Positions 15,416 to 25,126 of a stretch of DNA of 64,000 bases are shown one piece after another. The first letter of the stretch is position 1. Every line of letters begins with the position of its first letter. This DNA is from UBA7702 sp040776805 (GTDB lineage Bacteria > Bacillota > Dehalobacteriia > UBA7702), in the NCBI GenBank assembly GCA_040776805.1, contig JAXGZS010000003.1, forward strand, positions 265,547 through 329,546, in the 5' to 3' direction. The notes under the pieces are model-generated. The model did not search any database, had not been told where the DNA came from, and saw nothing but the letters and a program-made list of their open reading frames with translations. Position numbers and translations under genes: made by a program.

Positions 15416-16588
15416 CTAATCTACATTAAACTCCAGATACCTATCACCTTGTTTAATCTTGCCATTTATAAATTGCCCTGCAGTAAAGAAAATCTGCAGT
15501 TTGCATTTAATTATTTCAATTAGCTCTCCGATCGTTTTAGACTCAACCGGAATATGGCATTTCAACATATGCAGCATATTATCCTTATTGGACGGGATCT
15601 TTATTCCATCTGTACAGAATTTCGTTAAGTCCTGACAGCATGCAGATCTGTTCTTTTTGGATTGATCTTTAAGTCCACTGCTCATGTTACGGAATGGAAT
15701 GTAGTCAATCCATTCATGTGTATCGTATGTTACTTTCCAGTATTCCCAGTTTAAAAACATGTCAATAGAATCGCTGTTCCATTCTATCCTTGTAAACAGC
15801 CAGATATTGTCTTCCTCTGTATGGCCCAATTTTCCCCATGCGCTATTGTCTGTAATATCTGTTCTAAAAGTTGTATGGCCGCTACCATTAACACGACCAT
15901 TATATATTCTGTAGCTTTTACAATTCTCGCCAACATCCAAACCCCACTCATTATCAAGCAGACCCGCAGTAAACAATGAATATGGTCCTATCCAGCTGTT
16001 GTTTTTATTGTTTACTAATTCGGAATACATTCTGCTCTTATAAAATTTTTCAAAATCGAGATAATCCTCTGACCTGTGAAGTAGCGCCTTCCTGATTAAA
16101 TCGAGGTATTCATCCTGAAACGATACCTGGCTTAAAGTTTCTGCGTAGTAGTCCGCCCACCTTACAGATATAAAGCCATCTGCACTTGCAGAGACTCCTG
16201 CGAGCGTGAAATAATAAAACTGAACATCCGCATTATTTAAATCGATGTCGGTCATCCCGCTGATTGATGATCTGATTTTATCAGTATTTTCCTTGTAGTC
16301 TTTTGTTTGGCCCCTGCCCTCCGTTGAATACATTTTTGATTCTATAAGGGCAATGTGGTTCTCACTGCACAGGATCAAATCCGGTGTTATCTTTGACCTG
16401 CCGTTCTCAGTTTCCATGCCTAAAGTCACAGAACACCGAAAAGCCTTATAATCATTGGAGCCTTTGAATCCCCAAGTGCCAGAGGACACCTTCCTGAACT
16501 CAGAGCTCTGCTCCATGAAAGCATGGAGACAAAAGGTATGAATGTCTTCTTTGGTATCTATTTTAAGATAGTCAAATAAATCAGCCAT
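15416..16588 (-). CDS. PD-(D/E)XK nuclease-family protein
   Basis: The 390-residue protein has a nuclease core in its first third. KITPDLILCSENHIALIESK (near residues 65-85) supplies the Asp and the E-x-K of a PD-(D/E)XK active site, and GRGQTKDYK just after gives the Gln and Tyr often found on the following helix. The remaining 270 residues contain beta-rich, tryptophan-rich segments and no recognised domain, possibly for target recognition. GGGAGG precedes the ATG. In this island, with restriction remnants and a kinase pair nearby, an antiphage or restriction role is likely, but the family was not identified by name. Confidence 0.65.
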   Translation of the reverse strand: MADLFDYLKIDTKEDIHTFCLHAFMEQSSEFRKVSSGTWGFKGSNDYKAFRCSVTLGMETENGRSKITPDLILCSENHIALIESKMYSTEGRGQTKDYKENTDKIRSSISGMTDIDLNNADVQFYYFTLAGVSASADGFISVRWADYYAETLSQVSFQDEYLDLIRKALLHRSEDYLDFEKFYKSRMYSELVNNKNNSWIGPYSLFTAGLLDNEWGLDVGENCKSYRIYNGRVNGSGHTTFRTDITDNSAWGKLGHTEEDNIWLFTRIEWNSDSIDMFLNWEYWKVTYDTHEWIDYIPFRNMSSGLKDQSKKNRSACCQDLTKFCTDGIKIPSNKDNMLHMLKCHIPVESKTIGELIEIIKCKLQIFFTAGQFINGKIKQGDRYLEFNVD

Positions 16589-16695
16589 TATTTAAAAACC
16601 TCCCGGAGTTGTTGTCACCGTTTAGCCTATTGTACCACTTAGATAAGACAACGCCGCACAAAGCTGGCCTGGGGTTGCCTTAGACTTTATAATGC

Positions 16696-16920
16696 TTACT
16701 GGTTTTCAGACCACATCTCACACTGATTGAATACGGTCTGGACCGCGTCTTCCATGCCTTCCGGCGGATACTTGTACTTCTTGAGCAGTCCCTTGACCAT
16801 ACGACGCATACCGGCGCGGGCAGACTCTTTCTTTTCCCAATCGACCGTTCGGGATTTACGCAGTTCTTCGGTGAGTTCTTTGGTAATGGCAATTAGCTGG
16901 TCATTTGAATATACATCTTT
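16696..16920 (-). pseudogene. hsdR: C-terminal remnant of type I restriction subunit HsdR
   Basis: Reading the minus strand from 16920 gives about 74 codons: KDVYSNDQLIAITKEL, then TVDWEKKESARAGMRRMVK, then LLKKYKYPPEGMEDAV, ending at a TAA (16696-16698). This matches the extreme C-terminus of HsdR proteins (DUF3387 region) that couples DNA translocation to the methylase complex. The rest of HsdR, its helicase and nuclease domains, is missing. It abuts another truncated gene at about 16920, so a deletion joined the two. Confidence 0.75.
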
Positions 16921-17407
16921 GACGGCTCTGGGCTGTGTTAACTATGTCATTTGGTTCAGGACAAGGTCCATAACCCATACCGTTAGAGACAATACGCACC
17001 TTTTTCAGTGTACCTTGGAATATGAACGGGTTCTCTCCGGAAAGCAAAGCTAATCGGCTAAGTGCCAGAATAAACCATGTACGATTTTGTGGTTCCAAGA
17101 TTTCCTCACCAGTATATGCCCAGTGGTTAAAATATCTCCATCGAGAATAAATTGCAGACCCCAGCAGAGGAATGTCTGTCACATCATCGATGATTCTGTC
17201 CAGTGCCTCGTGGTTACTTGCTGCATGTCCATATTTTTCAGAAAAGGCATGACCACAGTCCATCTCAAAGCCGAGATCAGCACAATCATCAGCCATCCAA
17301 TGGTCAACCAGTTCTATATAATTGATGTTTTGGTCACGAAACTTATCGCACCATTTAACAGCAAAATCATGAATTTGTTTTGACCTGAACCCGAAAAAGT
17401 TCGTCAA
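16901..17407 (-). pseudogene. Truncated gene of unknown function joined to the HsdR remnant
   Basis: The frame begins MTNFFGFRSKQIHDFAVKWCDKF in a compact acidic protein with WMADDCADLGFEMDCGHAF and RWRYFNHWAYTGEEI. It looks like a natural gene up to about residue 158 (GPCPEPNDIV). Beyond that the frame runs into sequence belonging to the HsdR tail and ends at 16901, so the true C-terminus has been lost. I do not recognise the family. The minus-strand start is 40 bases from the left end of IS copy A; no good ribosome binding site is visible. Confidence 0.6.
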
Positions 17408-17447
17408 TAGGAATGTTAATCATGATATGTTAAAATAAAAGAAATGG

Positions 17448-18702
17448 TGGTGCTAGTATATAACAGTGGACACGAGAAGTTTAACAGGTTAAAATTTCAA
17501 TAAAGAAAGGTGAGTGTTAAACAGTGTCCAATCACGGTGTCCGGTATTCGGACGATTTCAAAAACAACTTGTGGATCTTTATCGCTCAGGTCAATCCGTT
17601 TCCTACCTGACGCGAATATGGCGTATCAAATGTAACCATTTACAAATGGATAAAACAACTTTCTCCCATTCAAATATCTGAAGGAGAAGAAATCTCGGCA
17701 AAGGATTACAAGGCCATGCAAAAACGTATAGCCGAACTCGAAATGGAGTGTGAAATCCTAAAAAAAGCTACCGCCATATTCGCAAGAAAACGATAGATGA
17801 AATAGTAAATTTCATAGAATCCCACAAAATAAAATATACCATTAAGCGTATATGCAAGGTCTTAAAGTTTCCACGAAGCACATATTATGATGTTTAAATC
17901 CAGTTCCATCAAAAAGGCAGCGGGAAAGCCAAATATTTGATGAGGCTATTCGATCCATTTACCAGGAAAGCAAGAATCGTTACGGTGCTCCAAAGATTCA
18001 AAAGGCGTTGGATCTCAAGGGGATAAAATCCAGTTTAAAGCGTGTTCAGCGGCATATGGTCAACCTTGATTAAAGTCCATCGTCGTCAAAAAATACCGTC
18101 CTCATTCTTCTAAAAAGACGGTGGAAGAACGGGAAAATTTATTGAACAGGGATTTCACAACCACCGCATCAACCAAAAGTGGTGTACTGACATCACATAC
18201 ATCCATACCGTCAATGACGGGTGGACGTATCTGGCATCAGTAATGGATTTTCACAGCAAAAAGATTATAGGGTATGCTTATTCAAAAGCCATGACGGCGG
18301 AAATGGCTGTCAAAGCCATTGAAAATGCGTGCATAAACGTAAAAGAAACAACAGGGATCATACTGCACAGCGACCTTGGAACCCAATACACCAGCAGACT
18401 GTTTGAGGACTGCCTTCTGAGCAGAAAAATGAACCATTCTTACAGCAGAAAAGGAAATCCTTATGATAATGCCTGTATTGAGTCGTTTCATTCAATCCTG
18501 AAAAAGGAAGAAATCCATCATCACAGCTATTTTGATTTCGAGATGGCCGGCAAGGCAATCTTTGAATATATTGAATCCTGGTACAATCGCAAAAGGATTC
18601 ACAGCAGTCTTAACTATATGACCCCTCAAGCATTTGAGGATGCAGCAAAGGCTGCGGCTTAAAAACTAAACTTTTCGTGTCTACGATATTGACTCAAATC
18701 CA
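17448..18702 (+). mobile_element. IS3-family element, copy A (full length, damaged)
   Basis: The tips are TGGTGCTAG and (inverted) TGGATTTGAG; both lead into GACACGA-AAGTTTA. The copy is 1255 bp and encodes OrfA and OrfB on the plus strand, but both are broken by one- and two-base deletions, for example a missing A in the AAAAAA run near 17561. Only the C-terminal part of OrfB (18243-18662) remains open, carrying HSDLGTQYTS and NACIESFHS. The left flank (TGG) is not repeated at the right end of the A-B pair, so a deletion or recombination followed insertion. Confidence 0.9.
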
Positions 18703-19678
18703 GTATAGCCGAACTCGAAATGGAGTGTGAAATCCTAAAAAAAGCTACCGCCATATTCGCAAGAAAACGATAGATGAAATAGTAAATTTCATAGAATCCC
18801 ACAAAATAAAATATACCATTAAGCGTATATGCAAGGTCTTAAAGTTTCCACGAAGCACATATTATGATGCTTTAAATCCAGTTCCATCAAAAAGGCAGCG
18901 GGAAAGCCAAATATTTGATGAGGCTATTCGATCCATTTACCAGGAAAGCAAGAATCGTTACGGTGCTCCAAAGATTCAAAAGGCGTTGGATCTCAAGGGG
19001 ATAAAATCCAGTTTAAAGCGTGTTCAGCGGCATATGGTCAACCTTGGATTAAAGTCCATCGTCGTCAAAAATACCGTCCTCATTCTTCTAAAAGACGGTG
19101 GAAGAACGGGAAAATTTATTGAACAGGGATTTCACAACCACCGGTATCAACCAAAAGTGGTGTACTGACATCACATACATCCATACCGTCAATGACGGGT
19201 GGACGTATCTGGCATCAGTAATGGATTTTCACAGCAAAAAGATTATAGGGTATGCTTATTCAAAAGCCATGACGGCGGAAATGGCTGTCAAAGCCATTGA
19301 AAATGCGTGCATAAACGTAAAAGAAACAACAGGGATCATACTGCACAGCGACCTTGGAACCCAATACACCAGCAGACTGTTTGAGGACTGCCTTCTGAGC
19401 AGAAAAATGAACCATTCTTACAGCAGAAAAGGAAATCCTTATGATAATGCCTGTATTGAGTCGTTTCATTCAATCCTGAAAAAGGAAGAAATCCATCATC
19501 ACAGCTATTTTGATTTCGAGATGGCCGCAAGGCAATCTTTGAATATATTGAATCCTGGTACACCGCAAAAGGATTCACAGCAGTCTTAACTATATGACCC
19601 CTCAAGCATTTGAGGATGCAGCAAAGGCTGCGGCTTAAAAACTAAACTTTTCGTGTCTACGATATTGACTCAAATCCA
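18703..19678 (+). mobile_element. IS3-family element, copy B (5'-truncated, fused to copy A)
   Basis: It begins exactly where copy A ends, at GTATAGCCGAACTCG, which corresponds to internal position 17726 of copy A, so the first 278 bases are missing. The right tip is intact (ends AAATCCA at 19678). OrfB runs from 19098 to 19589 before a frameshift near its C-terminus. The same junction AAATCCA-GTATAGCC occurs between copies C and D, so A+B and C+D are copies of one composite unit of about 2.23 kb. Confidence 0.88.
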
Positions 19679-19888
19679 AAAGTCAAATTTAATCTTTTAT
19701 TAAACAGTTTTCTAATTCTTCTACTTCTGCATCAGTAAGAGTATTATAATCTAAGTTTGCCTCTGCAAAAGTTTTTTCTTGAAAATCTTCATCATTAGCA
19801 AGAGTAGGATACTGGTGCTAGTATATAACAGTGGACACGAGAAGTTTAACAGGTTAAAATTTCAATAAAGAAAGGTGAGTGTTAAACA

Positions 19889-20164
19889 GTGTCCAATCAC
19901 GGTGTCCGGTATTCGGACGATTTCAAAAAACAACTTGTGGATCTTTATCGCTCAGGTCAATCCGTTTCCTACCTGGGCCGCGAATATGGCGTATCAAATG
20001 TAACCATTTACAAATGGATAAAACAACTTTCTCCCATTCAAATATCTGAAGGAGAAGAAATCTCGGCAAAGGATTACAAGGCCATGCAAAAACGTATAGC
20101 CGAACTCGAAATGGAGTGTGAAATCCTAAAAAAAGCTACCGCCATATTCGCAAGAAAACGATAG
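19889..20164 (+). CDS. IS3-family transposase OrfA (copy C)
   Basis: The 91-residue protein has the HTH_Tnp_1 helix-turn-helix (RYSDDFKKQLVDLYRSG, then YLGREYGVSNVTIYKWIKQL) and a leucine-rich coiled coil ending in ATAIFARKR. It recognises the element ends. Near its end the codons CTA AAA AAA GCT form the slippery heptamer A AAA AAA (20128-20134). A -1 shift there enters the OrfB frame, as in other IS3 elements. This is the only undamaged OrfA of the four copies. Confidence 0.88.
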   Translation: MSNHGVRYSDDFKKQLVDLYRSGQSVSYLGREYGVSNVTIYKWIKQLSPIQISEGEEISAKDYKAMQKRIAELEMECEILKKATAIFARKR

Positions 20165-20937
20165 ATGAAATAGTAAATTTCATAGAATCCCACAAAATAA
20201 AATATACCATTAAGCGTATATGCAAGGTCTTAAAGTTTCCACGAAGCACATATTATGATGCTTTAAATCCAGTTCCATCAAAAAGGCAGCGGGAAAGCCA
20301 AATATTTGATGAGGCTATTCGATCCATTTACCAGGAAAGCAAGAATCGTTACGGTGCTCCAAAGATTCAAAAGGCGTTGGATCTCAAGGGGATAAAATCC
20401 AGTTTAAAGCGTGTTCAGCGGCATATGGTCAACCTTGGATTAAAGTCCATCGTCGTCAAAAAATACCGTCCTCATTCTTCTAAAAAGACGGTGGAAGAAC
20501 GGGAAAATTTATTGAACAGGGATTTCACAACCACCGGTATCAACCAAAAGTGGTGTACTGACATCACATACATCCATACCGTCAATGACGGGTGGACGTA
20601 TCTGGCATCAGTAATGGATTTTCACAGCAAAAAGATTATAGGGTATGCTTATTCAAAAGCCATGACGGCGGAAATGGCTGTCAAAGCCATTGAAAATGCG
20701 TGCATAAACGTAAAAGAAACAACAGGGATCATACTGCACAGCGACCTTGGAACCCAATACACCAGCAGACTGTTTGAGGACTGCCTTCTGAGCAGAAAAA
20801 TGAACCATTCTTACAGCAGAAAAGGAAATCCTTATGATAATGCCTGTATTGAGTCGTTTCATTCAATCCTGAAAAAGGAAGAAATCCATCATCACAGCTA
20901 TTTTGATTTCCGAGATGGCCGGCAAGGCAATCTTTGA
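20135..20937 (+). pseudogene. IS3-family transposase OrfB (copy C), frameshifted near its end
   Basis: Reading from the -1 slip site the frame encodes RICKVLKFPRSTYYDAL, an HTH_21 segment (NRYGAPKIQKALDLKG) and the DDE core: TDITYIH, HSDLGTQYTS and NACIESFHS. Compared with copies A and B an extra C in TTTGATTTCCGAG (near 20911) diverts the last 40 residues, removing the conserved ESWYNRKRIHSSL block. The catalytic triad remains. The insertion may be a sequencing error, since other copies lack it. Confidence 0.8.
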
Positions 20938-21073
20938 ATATATTGAATCCTGGTACAATCGCAAAAGGATTCACAGCAGTCTTAACTATATGACCCTCAA
21001 GCATTTGAGGATGCAGCAAAGGCTGCGGCTTAAAAACTAAACTTTTCGTGTCTACGATATTGACTCAAATCCA

Positions 21074-22044
21074 GTATAGCCGAACTCGAAATGGAGTGTG
21101 AAATCCTAAAAAAGCTACCGCCATATTCGCAAGAAAACGATAGATGAAATAGTAAATTTCATAGAATCCCACAAAATAAAATATACCATTAAGCGTATAT
21201 GCAAGGTCTTAAAGTTTCCACGAAGCACATATTATGATGCTTTAAATCCAGTTCCATCAAAAAGGCAGCGGGAAAGCCAAATATTTGATGAGGCTATTCG
21301 ATCCATTTACACAGGAAAGCAAGAATCGTTACGGTGCTCCAAAGATTCAAAAGGCGTTGGATCTCAAGGGGATAAAATCCAGTTTAAAGCGTGTTCAGCG
21401 GCATATGGTCAACCTTGGATTAAAGTCCATCGTCGTCAAAAATACCGTCCTCATTCTTCTAAAAAGACGGTGGAAGAACGGGAAATTTATTGAACAGGGA
21501 TTTCACAACCACCGTATCAACCAAAAGTGGTGTACTGACATCACATACATCCATACCGTCAATGACGGGTGGACGTATCTGGCATCAGTAATGGATTTTC
21601 ACAGCAAAAAGATTATAGGGTATGCTTATTCAAAAGCCATGACGGCGGAAATGGCTGTCAAAGCCATTGAAAATGCGCATAAACGTAAAAGAAACAACAG
21701 GGATCATACTGCACAGCGACCTTGGAACCCAATACACCAGCAGACTGTTTGAGGACTGCCTTCTGAGCAGAAAAATGAACCATTCTTACAGCAGAAAAGG
21801 AAATCCTTATGATAATGCCTGTATTGAGTCGTTTCATTCAATCCTGAAAAAGGAAGAAATCCATCATCACAGCTATTTTGATTTCGAGATGGCCGGCAAG
21901 GCATCTTTGAATATATTGAATCTGGTACAATCGCAAAAGGATTCACAGCAGTCTTAACTATATGACCCCTCAAGCATTTGAGGATGCAGCAAAGTTGCGG
22001 CTTAAAAATAAACTTTTCGTGTCTACGATATTGACTCAAATCCA
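21074..22044 (+). mobile_element. IS3-family element, copy D (5'-truncated, fused to copy C)
   Basis: Like copy B it starts with GTATAGCC directly after the right tip of a full copy and lacks the first 278 bases. It ends AAATCCA at 22044. It carries many small indels relative to copy C (for example an extra CA near 21311, a 3-base loss near 21680 and several single-base losses near 21905-22010), so no complete OrfB remains. Confidence 0.88.
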
Positions 22045-22225
22045 TACTTTCTAAGTTGCCTTTTAATATATTGTATTTTTCCTCTGCGGGTTAGCCTAAA
22101 ATCCCCTTCTTGTTCAGCGATATATCCTAATTCTTCAATAGAAAACATAGATAATTACCTCCTGATTTATTATCTTTCTTTACTATACAAGCTCGATCAT
22201 ATTCTGTGGGACGAAGTTTGATAAC

Positions 22226-23464
22226 TGTTCTGCTATAGTAAAATTGTAACACCAAGAGAGAGTTTGATGATATATAATTCAAAACTTGAAAGGGGTTACA
22301 AATATGTCAAATAATAAGTACGATCCTGTACTTCGGGAAAAAATTATCCGGCTTCATATAGAAGACGGAAGAACCATCAAAGTCTGACAGACGAATACAG
22401 TTTAGGTAGTGGCACTTTTCAGATACTGGCTTGATAAACACCGTAAAGAATGCAAAAATAATCCACAGTTACAAAATGAAACGGATCAAATGATTGAAAT
22501 TCAGCACCTAAAGAACTTGCTGAGTCTCAAAAAGAGGTTGCATTCTTAAAAAGGCAGCAGCATTCTTTGCGAAGGAAATCGAATAAAAAAGTATGAGTTT
22601 ATCTGTAAGTATCACCCGAATTTGGTGTCAATTGGTTGCTAAACAGGCTTAACCTGTACCCAAATGATTATTACAACTACCTGAAAGACCACAAAGCCGC
22701 CTACCGTCAGCAAAGAAATTCTGAAACAACAAATTAAAGAAGTATACCATGAACTTAATGGTGCCATCGGCTACCGAATGATCTGTGATTTGCTCAACCG
22801 CAAAGGGATTGATTGTTCTTATGGAACCGTTTATTCGTACATGCGAACTAGGCATAAAGCCATTGTTCGCCGCAAAAAACGGCCATATACAAAAGGATAT
22901 CAACACCATATATTTGATAACCTTGTCGATCAGCATTTTATTGCTGCAAAACCCAACCAGATCTGGTGCACGGACTTCACTTATCTAAGCCTGAAAAACG
23001 GTGCAAAACGTTATAATTGTAGTATTATCGATCTATATGATCGTAGCATTGTGGCAAGTCTTAACAGTAAATGGATTGATTCAAACCTCGCAATAGAAAC
23101 ACTGAAAATTGCGCTTGAGGCTAATCGCATAAATGAAAAACTAATACTATAGTGATCAGGGCTCCCAGTTTGCGTCCAGAGAATTTATTTCTTCTGCGCG
23201 GATAATGATATTACTCAAAGTATGAGCAGAGCCGACAATCCCTATGATAATGCACCTATGGAACGCTTCTACAATACGTTAAAGACTGAATTTGTTTACC
23301 AATACACATTTGAGACTGATGAGGACTTGAACCAAGGTATCTATGAATATATTTTTGATTGGTACAACCATCGTAGACTACATTCATATAACGGTAGTAA
23401 AACACCGTTTGAAGCAAGGCATTCAAACTAACAATTGGTATTACAATTTTGCTTGACTAGAACA
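22226..23464 (+). mobile_element. IS150-like insertion sequence, copy 2 (damaged)
   Basis: This 1239-bp copy of the element at 12285-13534 lies in the opposite orientation, with the same TGTTCT tips and an AAC duplication on both sides (22223-22225 and 23465-23467). It is 11 bases shorter than copy 1 through scattered losses of one to four bases, mostly in A or T runs, plus one or two insertions. OrfA and OrfB are both broken; OrfB pieces are readable at 22778-23152 and 23222-23431. Only a couple of base substitutions separate the copies. Confidence 0.9.
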
Positions 23465-23604
23465 AACACCATGATCCTTGAAATAGATGTCTTCTTTATC
23501 TCTGACGATGATTGCTTCATCTTCGCGGGTCTTAAATTCCTTACCTTGGCGCACTCCGACTTATATTTTGTGAAGTCGTGATATGATCCGTGATATTCAC
23601 GACG

Positions 23605-24150
23605 CTATTGCACCTTTCGCTTGGAGTTCGTGATGTAGGTTTCTTCTGTAAAAGCACCCTTGTACACTTCATCATCAAGGAAGCCCAAAATCTCTTTAAG
23701 CTTTTTCTTGTCTGCGGGGATGATCAGTTTTTTGTTTTCAACGGTAATTTCCAAACCGCAGTTCTGTGCCAACCTTTTTATTTTAGCTGCTGTGTTGTTC
23801 TTGAGAACTCCTGAGTCATTTATTGCTGCAATTTTTCGGCGTATCCAAGTATCAGCGATCGATTGGAATTGGCTTTTGTCCGCTATGTTTAGTAAATCCA
23901 GTCCGCTAAAACTTTGAACCTCGCTATCGGTGGCAGAACGATAATATTCGCTCAGGTCAAATATCTGGCGGGCGTAAAAATACGAGGAGAACCGAAGCTC
24001 AGTCTGGATAAAAACACAGTCAATGGTATCGGTGATCCCGATGCCCCAACGATTCTCTCGCTTGAATGAGTTCCAACTTTTCTTTGCAATTGAAATATTC
24101 TCTTTCACTAATTTAACTATTAAATCTTTATATCTATCATCAATGATCAT
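23605..24150 (-). pseudogene. DUF4868-like (KwaB-like) C-terminal fragment
   Basis: The 181-residue frame contains LNIADKSQFQSIADTWIRRK, a helical TAAKIKRLAQNCGLEI stretch and a C-terminal EILGFLDDEVYKGAFTEE block ending in ITNSKRKVQ. This tail resembles DUF4868 proteins such as KwaB of the Kiwa antiphage system, but I am not certain. KwaB is about 300 residues, so the N-terminal part would be missing. The ATG at 24150 has no ribosome binding site and a stop lies two codons upstream, which fits a truncated gene. Between it and IS copy 2 (23465-23604) a short charged open frame (GKEFKTREDEAIIVRDKED) is another probable remnant. Confidence 0.4.
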
Positions 24151-24434
24151 ATGTTAAAAAAACGTGTCCCTTTTCTCTACTACAGTACAATTTTCTCCTA
24201 TACCTTTAATTCGTTATCTTTTTTAAGAATATCACTTAAAACCATTAAAATCAACAATATTTCCCGCAATAGCTGGATTTACAACAGACTTCTATATAAT
24301 TACATTCATAATATTATAGATCCAGTTTAGCTCTTCTCAAGATAGACAACCACAAACGTAAATGTGAATTGATTGATTAATAATTTTACTAAAACATATG
24401 TCCCATAAATGTCACCATATTTTCAAAAAACTTC

Positions 24435-24489
24435 TTGACCGAACATTCGTTCTCGCATATAATAAAACCACAAACGGGACAGTTGTCCC
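24435..24489 (+). promoter_or_regulatory. SOS-type promoter with LexA box and second palindrome
   Basis: TTGACC (24435-24440) and TATAAT (24458-24463) are spaced by 17 bases. The spacer holds CGAACATTCGTTCT (24440-24453), which fits the Gram-positive LexA box CGAAC-N4-GTTCG except for the last base. A second palindrome, GGGACAGTTGTCCC (24476-24489), lies at the expected transcription start. Both would be covered by repressors. The rest of the gap from 24151 to 24434 shows no gene. Confidence 0.8.
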
Positions 24490-24515
24490 AATAATAAAGA
24501 AAGGATGGTTTTGAA

Positions 24516-25121
24516 ATGCGAGCCAAAAATACGGAATACTTTTCAATAATTGAAAACTTCATCGATGATTATAGGGAAAATAATGGTGTTTCTCCTTCGG
24601 TGCGAGAGATTGAAACAGGCATTAGCTTACCACGTTCTACGGTTTCGCGATATCTGATGTATATGCGTGAAAACGGTATGCTGGAATATGAAGGAAGCAG
24701 AAACATCATAACAAAGAAGACGCGGCAACTCAGAACTCAATCTGTTAATGTTCCTATTCTCGGTGTTGTTTCTTGCGGTATTCCGAAGTATGCAGAAGAA
24801 AATATTGAAGAATATGTTCGACTTCCAATCACGTTATTTGGCAAAGGTAATTTTTTCATTCTGAGAGCCAATGGTGATTCGATGATCGAGGTGGGAATCG
24901 ACGACGGAGATCTTGTATTAATCCGCCACCAGGATTACGCGGACTCCGGTCAGATCATTGTTGCGTTGATAGAGGATGAAGCAACATTAAAGAGGTATTA
25001 CCCCGAACCCCAAAACCACAGGATCCGTTTACATCCGGAAAACAGCGCCATGAACGATATCTTCGTAAAAGATTGCATCATTCAGGGTGTTGCGGTAAAG
25101 GTCCTCAAAGATTTGGAGTGA
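24516..25121 (+). CDS. LexA-like repressor (S24 peptidase)
   Basis: The 201-residue protein has a LexA winged helix (residues 1-65: FIDDYRENNGVSPSVREI, then SRYLMYMRENGMLEYE) and a C-terminal S24 self-cleavage domain. The cleavage bond is probably C87-G88 in VVSCGIP, where LexA normally has Ala-Gly. The nucleophile is S122 in GDSM and the general base K159 in EATLKR. RecA filaments would trigger cleavage and derepress the operon. AAAGGATGG precedes the ATG. The protein probably binds its own promoter. Whether this is the cell's main LexA or an element-specific copy cannot be told here; co-operon polymerase genes favour an accessory copy. Confidence 0.88.
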   Translation: MRAKNTEYFSIIENFIDDYRENNGVSPSVREIETGISLPRSTVSRYLMYMRENGMLEYEGSRNIITKKTRQLRTQSVNVPILGVVSCGIPKYAEENIEEYVRLPITLFGKGNFFILRANGDSMIEVGIDDGDLVLIRHQDYADSGQIIVALIEDEATLKRYYPEPQNHRIRLHPENSAMNDIFVKDCIIQGVAVKVLKDLE

Positions 25122-25126
25122 GGAAA

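Larger units (their letters stand above)
19813..21073 (+). mobile_element. IS3-family element, copy C (full length, best preserved)
   Basis: This 1261-bp copy has both tips (TGGTGCTAG and AAATCCA). Its left flank TAC (19810-19812) is repeated after copy D (22045-22047), so C and D arrived together with a 3-bp target duplication. OrfA is intact and OrfB is intact until a single extra C near 20911. Copy D follows immediately. Confidence 0.92.
19689..22148 (-). pseudogene. Small 74-aa gene split by the IS C+D unit
   Basis: The 5' part (22045-22148) starts at an ATG behind CAGGAGG and reads MFSIEELGYIAEQEG and RRGKIQYIKRQLRK. The 3' part (19689-19812) reads PTLANDEDFQ and ends EELENCLIKD. Removing 19813-22044 and one copy of the TAC duplication gives a single 74-codon frame with no stop. 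The protein is acidic at its C-terminus and basic in the middle, with no recognised family. Its small size and strong ribosome binding site make it a real gene that has been inactivated. Confidence 0.75.

Noticed and set aside
17448..22044. Long direct repeats at regular spacing, as in a CRISPR or satellite array
   Set aside because: The repeats are whole IS3-family elements with transposase frames and terminal inverted repeats, not short repeats with unique spacers.
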